From: Anaerolineaceae bacterium
GTDB taxonomy: Bacteria > Chloroflexota > Anaerolineae > Anaerolineales > Anaerolineaceae
Assembly: GCA_003448875.1 (NCBI GenBank)
Contig: DLXG01000153.1
Coordinates: forward strand, 1 to 8,204
Direction: 5' to 3'
Length of the DNA: 8,204 nt
Both the position numbers and the translations under genes were made by a program. The stretch's first letter is position 1. Every line of letters starts with the position of its first letter. Positions 1 through 5,101 of the stretch are shown one piece after another. The notes beneath the pieces are model-generated. The model was not told where the DNA came from. It was given only the letters and a program-made list of their open reading frames with translations, and ran no database searches.

Positions 1-225
1 AATCCCGCAAAAGGCGATGGAGAGAATGGTGGCCCAGCGGATACCGGCAAAGCGCAGATCCCCAAGCAGGTCGCGCAGGGCGTAGTCGGTGGTGGAGTAG
101 TTGAAGATCTCGAAGGCGATCAGTGCCGAAAAAATGATCAGACCGAAGAGCAGTCCGGGCCGTAACCGAACGCCGGAAAACACTTTCGACAAAGACCAGT
201 GATCGGGGTGAGAAGAGAGGTTCAT
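1..225 (-). CDS. Unrecognised membrane protein, N-terminal part (gene runs off left edge)
   Basis: An open frame of exactly 75 codons starts at an ATG read from 225 down and stays open to the window edge, so only the N-terminus is visible. A good ribosome binding site (AAGGAG, complement of 236-241) sits about 10 bases before the ATG. A basic, short cytoplasmic stretch (residues 1-24, with R20, R22) is followed by a clear membrane segment at about residues 25-41 (LLFGLIIFSALIAFEIF). A polar loop (YSTTDYALRDLLGDLRFAG) comes next, and a second hydrophobic segment begins near residue 64. I do not recognise the family. It is probably an integral membrane protein with several spans. It has its own promoter with a palindromic operator (276-304), which suggests a regulated gene. 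The coding call is firm; the function is unknown. Confidence 0.8.
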   Translation of the reverse strand, partial: MNLSSHPDHWSLSKVFSGVRLRPGLLFGLIIFSALIAFEIFNYSTTDYALRDLLGDLRFAGIRWATILSIAFCGI

Positions 226-275
226 TTTTGCTTTTCTCCTTGAACTATTTTTGGGAAAGTTACACGATTTTTTAG

Positions 276-304
276 ATAATAGAACATTTATTCTATTTTG
301 TCAA
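276..304 (-). promoter_or_regulatory. Sigma-70-type promoter for the leftmost membrane protein gene
   Basis: Read on the minus strand, TTGACA (complement of 299-304) is followed by exactly 17 bases and then TATTAT (complement of 276-281). This is a perfect -35 box and a one-mismatch -10 box at the optimal spacing. The expected start of transcription is near 269, giving a leader of about 45 bases that contains the AAGGAG site before the ATG at 225. It is the only promoter in this window with a consensus -35 box. Confidence 0.8.
278..297. promoter_or_regulatory. 20-bp inverted repeat inside the promoter, candidate repressor operator
   Basis: AATAGAACATTTATTCTATT has perfect 7-base arms (AATAGAA / TTCTATT) around a 6-base centre. 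It fills the -35/-10 spacer and runs into the -10 box, the classic place for a repressor to block RNA polymerase. The long-armed, A/T-rich form without a central CG does not look like a LacI-family site. A ROK, GntR, MarR or similar dimeric regulator is possible, but the family cannot be settled from sequence. Confidence 0.5.
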
Positions 305-341
305 TAGGCAATTTTTACAACTTTTCTTGCTGGTTAGAATG

Positions 342-371
342 AAAAAAAGGTCTGCCTGCGAAGGGCAGACC
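342..371 (-). terminator. Intrinsic terminator of the GH1 glycosidase gene
   Basis: In the minus-strand transcript, GGUCUGCC pairs perfectly with GGCAGACC (8-bp stem, arms at 364-371 and 349-356, 7-base loop) and is followed directly by seven U residues (complement of 342-348). It lies about 46 bases after the glycosidase stop codon. It ends before the -35 box at 299-304 and so insulates the next minus-strand gene. Confidence 0.88.
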
Positions 372-417
372 ACTCCAAATTACATCTCTTTATCGGTGGT
401 GTATTTAACCTTTTTCT

Positions 418-1746
418 TTAGCCCGGGAAGAGCGTGCTAAACACTTCCGGCGCGTATCGTTCCACCATTTCGGAGGCGATTCCGTTACGCTGACAGATAT
501 CGGCATACACGTCCACGCTGGTACGGCGGGTACGCACCTGCGTTTCGGGATCGAGCCCCCACAACCCAAACCGCTGTGTCCAGCCGCGTTCCCACTCAAA
601 ATTATCTACCAGCGACCAGTGGAAGTAGCCCTTGATGGGGTAGTTGAAATTAACCGCCCGCCAGACCTGATGAATATGCTGAATGGTGTAACGCGGGCGC
701 AGGTGATCATCTGCATCTTCCACGCCGTTTTCGGTGACGATAATGGGCAGTTTGAAGCCGTTGGCCCATTTAAGTGCCTCAAACATCCCCTCCGGGATAT
801 TGGCAATAAAGCCGGTATCGCTCAGGTCAGCATTTTTGGGGTACGATAGTTTATGAAAAAGGGAATTGAAAGCCAGCGGTTTGAAGGCAACCAGATCCCG
901 CGAGTAGTAGTTAATACCGAGATAATCCTGTGTTTTTGCGGCTTCGGGGATGGCGGTGCTGCGCAGGGCAAAACGGAAAGTGCCATCAGTAATGGCACGG
1001 ACGAAAGAGAGATTGAAATTGCCGTGCAAGAACCCCGCCATCCAGCGGTCAAAAGGTGAGGCAGCGCGCGCCGGTGTAAAACTACGGTAATTCAGGGCGA
1101 TCCCGACCCGGGCATGTTTTTGAATGCGGTGGATGGTGCGGTAGGCTGTAGCGTGGGCGCGCACCATATTGCTCAAAACGGTAAAGGCAGCCTGCAGGTC
1201 ATTTTTACCCGGGGGAAAACCCCCGCCCAGATAGCCGCCATAAACATAGACATTCGGCTCATTAATGGTCACCCACAGGCTGACGTATTCTTTAAGGGCT
1301 TCAACCACTTTTGCCACATATTTTTCAAAGAGCAACGGTACATCCGGGTTTTCCCAGCCGCCCATTTCGACCAGCCAGAGTGGGTCGCTGAAGTGATGCA
1401 GGGTTACAAGCGGGGTCATGTTGCGCTGTTCCAGACCCCGAATCATTTCGCGGTAGTAATTCAGGGCTTCTTCATTCCACACCTCCGGTTTGGGCTGGAT
1501 GCGGCTCCATTCAATTGACAGGCGATGGGCGTTCTGGCCTGTATTGGCTGCCCGGTCAAAATCTTCTTTCCAACGGCCGCCCCACCAGTCACAGGCCAAA
1601 CCGGCCTTATGCCCGAATTTGATGCGTCCTTCTTCGGCTTCCCAGGCTGCCCAGTTGTTGTTGGTATTGTTGCCTTCAACCTGATGAGATGAGGTTGCTG
1701 TTCCCCATAAAAAACCGGTCGGAAAGTGATAGGTGGCTTGCGGCAT
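418..1746 (-). CDS. Glycoside hydrolase family 1 beta-glycosidase (beta-glucosidase/beta-galactosidase type)
   Basis: A 442-residue protein, full length for GH1 (usually 440-480), without a signal peptide, so cytoplasmic. It should remove terminal beta-linked glucose, galactose or fucose from oligosaccharides by a retaining mechanism. Visible landmarks are the N-terminal GH1 signature FLWGTATSSHQVEG (residues 12-25, Q22 for sugar binding), LHHF (H118), the acid/base glutamate E163 in TINEPN, LGINYYSR (276-283), the nucleophile E339 in IVTENG, and the C-terminal HWSLVDNFEWERGW (E384, W385 for sugar hydroxyls). The Ser-x-Lys-x-Tyr pattern of 6-phospho-glycosidases is absent after NFEW, so an unphosphorylated substrate is expected. 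The ATG at 1746 has GGAGGG 8 bases upstream. It is transcribed alone, divergent from the CinA operon, and ends in its own terminator. The exact sugar specificity cannot be read from sequence. Confidence 0.95.
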   Translation of the reverse strand: MPQATYHFPTGFLWGTATSSHQVEGNNTNNNWAAWEAEEGRIKFGHKAGLACDWWGGRWKEDFDRAANTGQNAHRLSIEWSRIQPKPEVWNEEALNYYREMIRGLEQRNMTPLVTLHHFSDPLWLVEMGGWENPDVPLLFEKYVAKVVEALKEYVSLWVTINEPNVYVYGGYLGGGFPPGKNDLQAAFTVLSNMVRAHATAYRTIHRIQKHARVGIALNYRSFTPARAASPFDRWMAGFLHGNFNLSFVRAITDGTFRFALRSTAIPEAAKTQDYLGINYYSRDLVAFKPLAFNSLFHKLSYPKNADLSDTGFIANIPEGMFEALKWANGFKLPIIVTENGVEDADDHLRPRYTIQHIHQVWRAVNFNYPIKGYFHWSLVDNFEWERGWTQRFGLWGLDPETQVRTRRTSVDVYADICQRNGIASEMVERYAPEVFSTLFPG

Positions 1747-1791
1747 AATGATTTCCCTCCACTGGAATACAGATCAATACCTTTCTGCAAA

Positions 1792-1797
1792 ATTATA
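1792..1797 (-). promoter_or_regulatory. -10 box of the GH1 glycosidase promoter
   Basis: TATAAT on the minus strand (complement of ATTATA) predicts a start near 1785 and a 39-base leader holding the GGAGGG ribosome binding site. The -35 position (about 1815-1820, CCATCA on the minus strand) is a poor match. The box lies back to back with the -10 box of the oppositely directed CinA promoter, only six bases away. Confidence 0.55.
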
Positions 1798-1803
1798 CTC
1801 GGT

Positions 1804-1809
1804 TATAAT
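1804..1809 (+). promoter_or_regulatory. -10 box of the CinA-glycosyltransferase-nucleosidase operon; leaderless start
   Basis: A perfect TATAAT, in the context GGTTATAAT, ends 7 bases before the ATG at 1817, so transcription would start at or next to the A of the start codon. No Shine-Dalgarno sequence precedes the ATG (CTGGTTG lies between). No good -35 box is visible around 1781-1787. The same GGTTATAAT string recurs at the promoter of the ccm cluster (4330-4338). Confidence 0.65.
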
Positions 1810-1816
1810 CTGGTTG

Positions 1817-2341
1817 ATGGAAGAACCCCTGGAAAGCCGGATTGGAAAGTTACTGCTGGCGCGCGGCCTGAAGCTGGTGGTGGCTGAGTCCTGCACAGGC
1901 GGGCTATTGGGGCATCTCATCACCAATGTTCCCGGCTGTTCGGAGTATTTTCTAGGCGGAATCACAGCCTACTCGTATGAGGCCAAACAATTATTGCTGG
2001 GGGTTAAACCCCAAACGCTGATTCAGTTTGGTGCGGTCAGCCGCGAAACCGTACTGGAAATGGCACAAGGTGTGCGCCGAGTATTTGCCTCGCATGGGAA
2101 AGAGGAAAATGTGATCGGGGTTTCGATTAGCGGAATTGCCGGGCCGGGCGGTGCGCAGCCGGGCAAACCGGTGGGGCTGGTGTGGATTGGTTTGAGCACA
2201 GCCGAGGGAGATTGGGCGGCTGACTTTTACGGCCTTGGTAACCGGGAAGAGAATAAAGCCTTTTCGGCACGCTGCGCGCTGGAAATTATCCATGCTTATC
2301 TGGATGGATCGCTGAAAGTGGGAAAGCAGGGTGAAACATGA
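1817..2341 (+). CDS. pncC: CinA C-terminal domain protein, nicotinamide-nucleotide amidase (PncC type)
   Basis: A 174-residue stand-alone CinA C-terminal domain. This family hydrolyses nicotinamide mononucleotide to nicotinate mononucleotide and ammonia, returning NMN to NAD synthesis. Family landmarks are VVAESCTGG (residues 21-29, catalytic serine S25), GGITAYSYEAKQLLLGV (47-63, with Y52 and K57), GAVS (72-75), and SISGIAGPGG...KPVGLVW (103-123). The N-terminal molybdopterin-binding-like CinA domain is absent, as in E. coli PncC. I chose the ATG at 1817. The frame stays open upstream to an ATG at 1733, but that start would lie inside the divergent glycosidase gene and upstream of the promoter, and the extra residues do not resemble the family. 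It is the first gene of a three-gene operon and overlaps the next start by ATGA. The biochemical activity is inferred from family membership. Confidence 0.9.
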   Translation: MEEPLESRIGKLLLARGLKLVVAESCTGGLLGHLITNVPGCSEYFLGGITAYSYEAKQLLLGVKPQTLIQFGAVSRETVLEMAQGVRRVFASHGKEENVIGVSISGIAGPGGAQPGKPVGLVWIGLSTAEGDWAADFYGLGNREENKAFSARCALEIIHAYLDGSLKVGKQGET

Positions 2342-3576
2342 GTGAGGAAAGCAGAAAAAAAGTATTGATTTTGACCGCCGACGCCGGCTTTGGACATCGC
2401 AGTGCGGCTAATGCCATAGCAGCAGCCTTACAGCACCAGTATGGCGATCAGGTTAGCGTGGAAATTGTCAATCCGCTGGATGACAAGAAAACGCCGCTGT
2501 TGTTGCGCGAGAGTCAGTCGGATTACGACCTGCTGGTGCGTAAAGCGCCTGAATTATACAAACTGGGTTATGACGCTTCAGACACCACCATCACCAGTTT
2601 ACTGCTGGAAAGCGCGCTGACGGTGATGCTGTTTGAAGTGTTGCGTGATCTGTTACGCAAACAAAAACCGGATGTGATCGTAACGACTTATCCACTTTAT
2701 CAGGCTCCGCTTTCGGTGATATTCTCAATTTTTCGCACCTTTGTGCCGCTCATTACCGTGGTAACTGACCTGGTCTCAGTGCATCGGCTGTGGTTTCATG
2801 CCAACGTGGATATGCTGTTGGTGCCAACGCCGGAGGTGCGTGAATTGGCCATTGAGGCCGGCGTGGCCGCCGAAAAAATTCACATCACCGGCATACCGGT
2901 TCATCCCCAAATTGCGGAAGAAAAGCGCACCCCTCTCGAATTGAGAACCCAATTGGGCTGGCAGCCCGATCTTTTTACAATTCTGGCAGTGGGCAGCCGG
3001 CGGGTGAAGGGGTTAATGGATGCTTTGCATGTGATCAACCACTTTGGCGCACCGCTGCAGCTGGTGGTGGTGTGCGGCAAAGACCGTGAAACCTTTAAGG
3101 AATTGCACGAGGTCATCTGGCACGTGCCGGTGCATTTGTACGAATATACCAGTGAGATGCCGGCTTTTATGCGGGCTGCCGACCTGATCGTCTGCAAAGC
3201 CGGCGGGTTAATCGTCACCGAGTCGCTGGCCTGCGGTTTGCCGATGATTCTGGTGGACGTCCTGCCGGGACAGGAAACCGGTAATATGGAATACGTCGTC
3301 AATAACGGCGCCGGTGAACTGGTTGAGTCACCCATCGAGGTGTTAGAAGCTCTCTCTCACCTGTGGATCAATCAGCAGGCGTTGTTGAAAAAACGAGCAG
3401 CGCAGGCGCGCCGGCTGGGTAAACCGCGGGCGGCTTACGAAGCAGCCGAGTGGATCTGGCAAGCGGCTCAAACCGGCACCCGCCGGCTGGAGTCTGCCCG
3501 CCGAAAGTCTCTGCTGGATTTGCTCACCAGCAACCAGATCTTCCCCCGTGAAGATGAACCTTTAACCGAGGATTGA
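2338..3576 (+). CDS. GT28/MGDG-synthase-like glycosyltransferase (probable diacylglycerol glycosyltransferase)
   Basis: A 412-residue GT-B fold glycosyltransferase related to MGDG synthase and UgtP, which transfer glucose or galactose from a UDP-sugar to diacylglycerol to make membrane glycolipids. The N-terminal half has the acceptor-side motif ADAGFGHRSAANAI (residues 14-27), VIVTTYPLYQAP (113-124) and VVTDLVSVHRLWFH (141-154). The C-terminal half has GIPVHP (185-190), a nucleotide-sugar strand-loop at VGSRRVKG (218-225), VVCGKDRE (244-251), and the donor-binding stretch MRAADLIVCKAGGLIVTES (278-296), followed by GQETGN (311-316). There is no signal peptide or membrane span, so it is probably a peripheral membrane enzyme. 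The last 30 or so residues are charged and variable. Its ATG overlaps the pncC stop (ATGA), with AGGGTG just upstream, indicating translational coupling. The lipid acceptor and sugar are inferred, and a MurG-like role is less likely given the MGDG-type motifs. Confidence 0.85.
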   Translation: MSEESRKKVLILTADAGFGHRSAANAIAAALQHQYGDQVSVEIVNPLDDKKTPLLLRESQSDYDLLVRKAPELYKLGYDASDTTITSLLLESALTVMLFEVLRDLLRKQKPDVIVTTYPLYQAPLSVIFSIFRTFVPLITVVTDLVSVHRLWFHANVDMLLVPTPEVRELAIEAGVAAEKIHITGIPVHPQIAEEKRTPLELRTQLGWQPDLFTILAVGSRRVKGLMDALHVINHFGAPLQLVVVCGKDRETFKELHEVIWHVPVHLYEYTSEMPAFMRAADLIVCKAGGLIVTESLACGLPMILVDVLPGQETGNMEYVVNNGAGELVESPIEVLEALSHLWINQQALLKKRAAQARRLGKPRAAYEAAEWIWQAAQTGTRRLESARRKSLLDLLTSNQIFPREDEPLTED

Positions 3577-3578
3577 GG

Positions 3579-4286
3579 ATGAATTCACCGGTTTGGGGAG
3601 TGGTCATCATATCCGCCAATGAAGAATGGAAAGCGCTTGCCCCTCACTTTGCGGGATTGACTTTGCAGGATTGCCCTTTCGGAAAGTTTTTGGTGTATTC
3701 CATGGATGATAAACCGCTGATCATTTTACAGGGGGGCTGGGGTAAAACGGCTGCGGCGGCTTCGGCGCAATACGCCATTCAACGCTGGCAGCCGAAAGTC
3801 GTCATCAATTTGGGTACCTGCGGAGGATTTTACGGTCGAGTGGAACGGGGTGAGATTATTCTGGTAGAAGAAACGTGGATGTACGACATCGAGGAGCGAA
3901 TGTCGGACAGTTGGGAGGCACTGGAAGCCTACCATGTCCGCTTGAATCTCGACTGGTTGATCCCCCCTTACCCTCAAGCGGTACGCCGGGCCGCTTTGCT
4001 CTCGGCTGACCGTGACCTTGACCCGGCAGAAATTCCGACCTTGAGGGCTAAATTCAATGGGATTGCCGGAGATTGGGAAAGTGCTGCAATTGCCTGGGTG
4101 GCTCAGCGCAACCATACTCCCTGTCTGATTTTAAGGGGGGTTACTGATCTGGTCAGTTCAACCGATGGAGAGGCCTACGGCCGGTGGGAGGTGTTTGCTC
4201 AGGCGACCCAAAAGGTTATGAACGATCTCTGGCTACACTTAGCGGATTGGCTGTCCTGCTGTCAATTGTCATCAATTCGCGAGTAA
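3579..4286 (+). CDS. PNP/UDP-phosphorylase superfamily nucleosidase (MTA/SAH nucleosidase-like)
   Basis: A 235-residue cytoplasmic protein of the nucleoside phosphorylase/nucleosidase superfamily, which cleaves the N-glycosidic bond of purine nucleosides or their thio derivatives. It shows the N-terminal strand WGVVIISANEEWKAL (6-20), the glycine-rich VVINLGTCGGF (74-84) followed by GEIILVEETWMYDI (91-104), the ribose-binding DWESAAIAWVAQ (165-176, E167 matching MTAN Glu174), and LRGVTDLV (185-192) with the purine-binding aspartate D190. The catalytic Glu12 position of E. coli MTAN aligns without gaps to W17, with E16 next to it, so the exact reaction is uncertain. I chose the ATG at 3579 because GAGGA lies 6 bases upstream. 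A TTG six bases earlier is in frame but has no spaced ribosome binding site. It follows the glycosyltransferase by 2 bases and ends the operon. No clear terminator follows. MTA/SAH salvage is the likeliest role; other nucleosidase substrates remain open. Confidence 0.82.
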   Translation: MNSPVWGVVIISANEEWKALAPHFAGLTLQDCPFGKFLVYSMDDKPLIILQGGWGKTAAAASAQYAIQRWQPKVVINLGTCGGFYGRVERGEIILVEETWMYDIEERMSDSWEALEAYHVRLNLDWLIPPYPQAVRRAALLSADRDLDPAEIPTLRAKFNGIAGDWESAAIAWVAQRNHTPCLILRGVTDLVSSTDGEAYGRWEVFAQATQKVMNDLWLHLADWLSCCQLSSIRE

Positions 4287-4296
4287 AAAGTCAAGA

Positions 4297-4310
4297 TTGT
4301 GCTGGCGCAA
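4297..4310. promoter_or_regulatory. FNR/CRP-like 14-bp dyad upstream of the ccm promoter
   Basis: TTGTGCTGGCGCAA is an inverted repeat with one mismatch (TTGTGC against GCGCAA) and fits the TTG-N8-CAA spacing of FNR/CRP-family core sites. Its centre, 4303.5, falls at -41.5 relative to a start at 4345, the standard position of a class II activator site. The promoter lacks a -35 box, which fits activator dependence. The assignment rests on spacing and symmetry only, and the inner bases are not canonical FNR (TTGAT) or CRP (TGTGA). Confidence 0.3.
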
Positions 4311-4332
4311 ACCTAAATCCGACAAAACAGGT

Positions 4333-4338
4333 TATAAT
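4333..4338 (+). promoter_or_regulatory. -10 box of the cytochrome c maturation cluster promoter
   Basis: A perfect TATAAT in the context GGTTATAAT, identical over nine bases to the CinA operon promoter. Transcription would begin near 4345, leaving a leader of about 140 bases before ccmE. The 17-bp-spaced -35 position reads AACCTA, which is not a match. Confidence 0.6.
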
Positions 4339-4346
4339 ACCCCCGA

Positions 4347-4439
4347 ATGAGATTGTGCCAATTTTCACCTGAGGTTGGACATTCTCATCCCTGTTTTCGG
4401 TATTTCTCATTTTTGATTAATGTTTTCATGGAAAATTGA
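4347..4439 (+). CDS. Possible 30-residue leader peptide ORF before ccmE
   Basis: An ATG lies 8 bases after the TATAAT box, much as in the leaderless pncC gene (7 bases), and opens a 30-codon frame ending in TGA at 4437-4439. The peptide begins MRLCQFSPEV, has cysteines at positions 4 and 16 and histidines at 12 and 14, and a hydrophobic end (FSFLINVF). There is no ribosome binding site, so it could be translated only from a leaderless message. It is short enough to arise by chance, and no family is recognised. Confidence 0.18.
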   Translation: MRLCQFSPEVGHSHPCFRYFSFLINVFMEN

Positions 4440-4487
4440 AAACGGAGCATGTTTCATCCATTGTGATTGGTCTTTACAGGAGGAAAG

Positions 4488-5006
4488 ATGAACGACTCTC
4501 AATCCACTGGTCGCACGTCCTCAGGCAGCCGAATCAAATTCTTAATCGGCGGACTGTTGATCGTGGCAGCGGTAGTTTATTTAATTGCCTCTTCCATGCA
4601 GGCCAGCGCGCAATACTTCATGACGGTGGCGGAATTGGAGGAAAAAGCGGCTGCGATTGGAGACCGCGAACTGCGCATTTCGGGAGCAGTGATTGGTGAT
4701 TCGATCAAGTATGACCCCAGTACGCTGCGTTTGGAATTTGTGATCGCCCACATCCCCGGGGATCAAAAAGAGATCACAGCCCAGGGCGGGCTAGCGGCGG
4801 TACTTCATACAGCGGTCAATGATCCCACTCAGCCACGCTTGAAAGTGGTTTACAACGGTGTGATGCCCGATCTGATGCGCAACGAAGCTCAGGCGATTGT
4901 GACGGGTAAATTGGGGCAGGATGGTGTTTTTTATGCCGAGGAATTATTGCTTAAATGCCCTACCCGTTATGAAGAAGCCGTGCCCGATCAGGCGATGGAT
5001 GGCTGA
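4488..5006 (+). CDS. ccmE: Cytochrome c-type biogenesis heme chaperone CcmE, Cys-type (CxxxY)
   Basis: A 172-residue periplasm-facing heme chaperone of System I, which carries heme covalently from CcmC to CcmF. Residues 1-16 are cytoplasmic and residues 17-38 form one membrane anchor (FLIGGLLIVAAVVYLIASSM). A beta-barrel OB-fold domain follows, with family motifs YFMTVAEL (43-50), RISGAVIGDSIKYD (63-76), VVYNGVMPDLMRNEAQAIVTG (about 120-140) and FYAEELLLKC (148-157). The heme attachment site is C157-PTR-Y161, a CxxxY motif in place of the usual HxxxY. Such a cysteine form is known from Desulfovibrio and some archaea, where heme binds CcmE through the cysteine. The ATG at 4488 has AGGAGG four bases upstream. 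An in-frame GTG at 4467 is upstream of that ribosome binding site and is rejected. It is the first ccm gene here, 95 bases before ccmF. Confidence 0.92.
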   Translation: MNDSQSTGRTSSGSRIKFLIGGLLIVAAVVYLIASSMQASAQYFMTVAELEEKAAAIGDRELRISGAVIGDSIKYDPSTLRLEFVIAHIPGDQKEITAQGGLAAVLHTAVNDPTQPRLKVVYNGVMPDLMRNEAQAIVTGKLGQDGVFYAEELLLKCPTRYEEAVPDQAMDG

Positions 5007-5040
5007 GTCGGAAGTGGCGTTTAGAAGTCATGGTTTTTTT

Positions 5041-5062
5041 GCCGGGAAAGCAATTCCCCGGC
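5041..5062 (+). other. GC-rich hairpin between ccmE and ccmF
   Basis: GCCGGG (5041-5046) can pair with CCCGGC (5057-5062), and two more A-T pairs form if one C is bulged. The run of seven T residues lies before the stem (5034-5040), not after it, so this is not an intrinsic terminator on either strand. It may protect the ccmE end of the message or adjust the ratio of ccmE to ccmF. Confidence 0.35.
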
Positions 5063-5101
5063 TGTTTGCTGTATACGCATAAGTTAAATAGAGGAGTGTA
5101 T

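Noticed and set aside
1114..1518. 134-codon open frame on the plus strand inside the glycosidase gene
   Set aside because: It is antisense to a clear GH1 gene with intact motifs on the other strand and has no recognisable protein features; it reflects codon bias of the real gene.
1733..1816. Upstream ATG extending pncC by 28 residues
   Set aside because: It would start within the divergent glycosidase gene and upstream of the TATAAT box, and the extra residues do not match the CinA C-terminal family.
3573..3578. TTG start two codons before the nucleosidase ATG
   Set aside because: The GAGGA ribosome binding site is correctly spaced (6 bases) for the ATG at 3579 and directly abuts the TTG.
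4287..4332. Intrinsic terminator after the nucleosidase gene
   Set aside because: No stem followed by a T run was found; the 14-bp dyad at 4297-4310 is too short at the loop to fold as a terminator and is followed by mixed sequence.
5034..5062. Terminator between ccmE and ccmF
   Set aside because: The T run precedes the stem on the plus strand, and an A run follows it on the minus strand, so it fits neither direction.
5030..5101. Upstream in-frame ATG for ccmF
   Set aside because: There is no ribosome binding site, the extension is not CcmF-like, and a strong GAGGAG sits 5 bases before the ATG at 5102.
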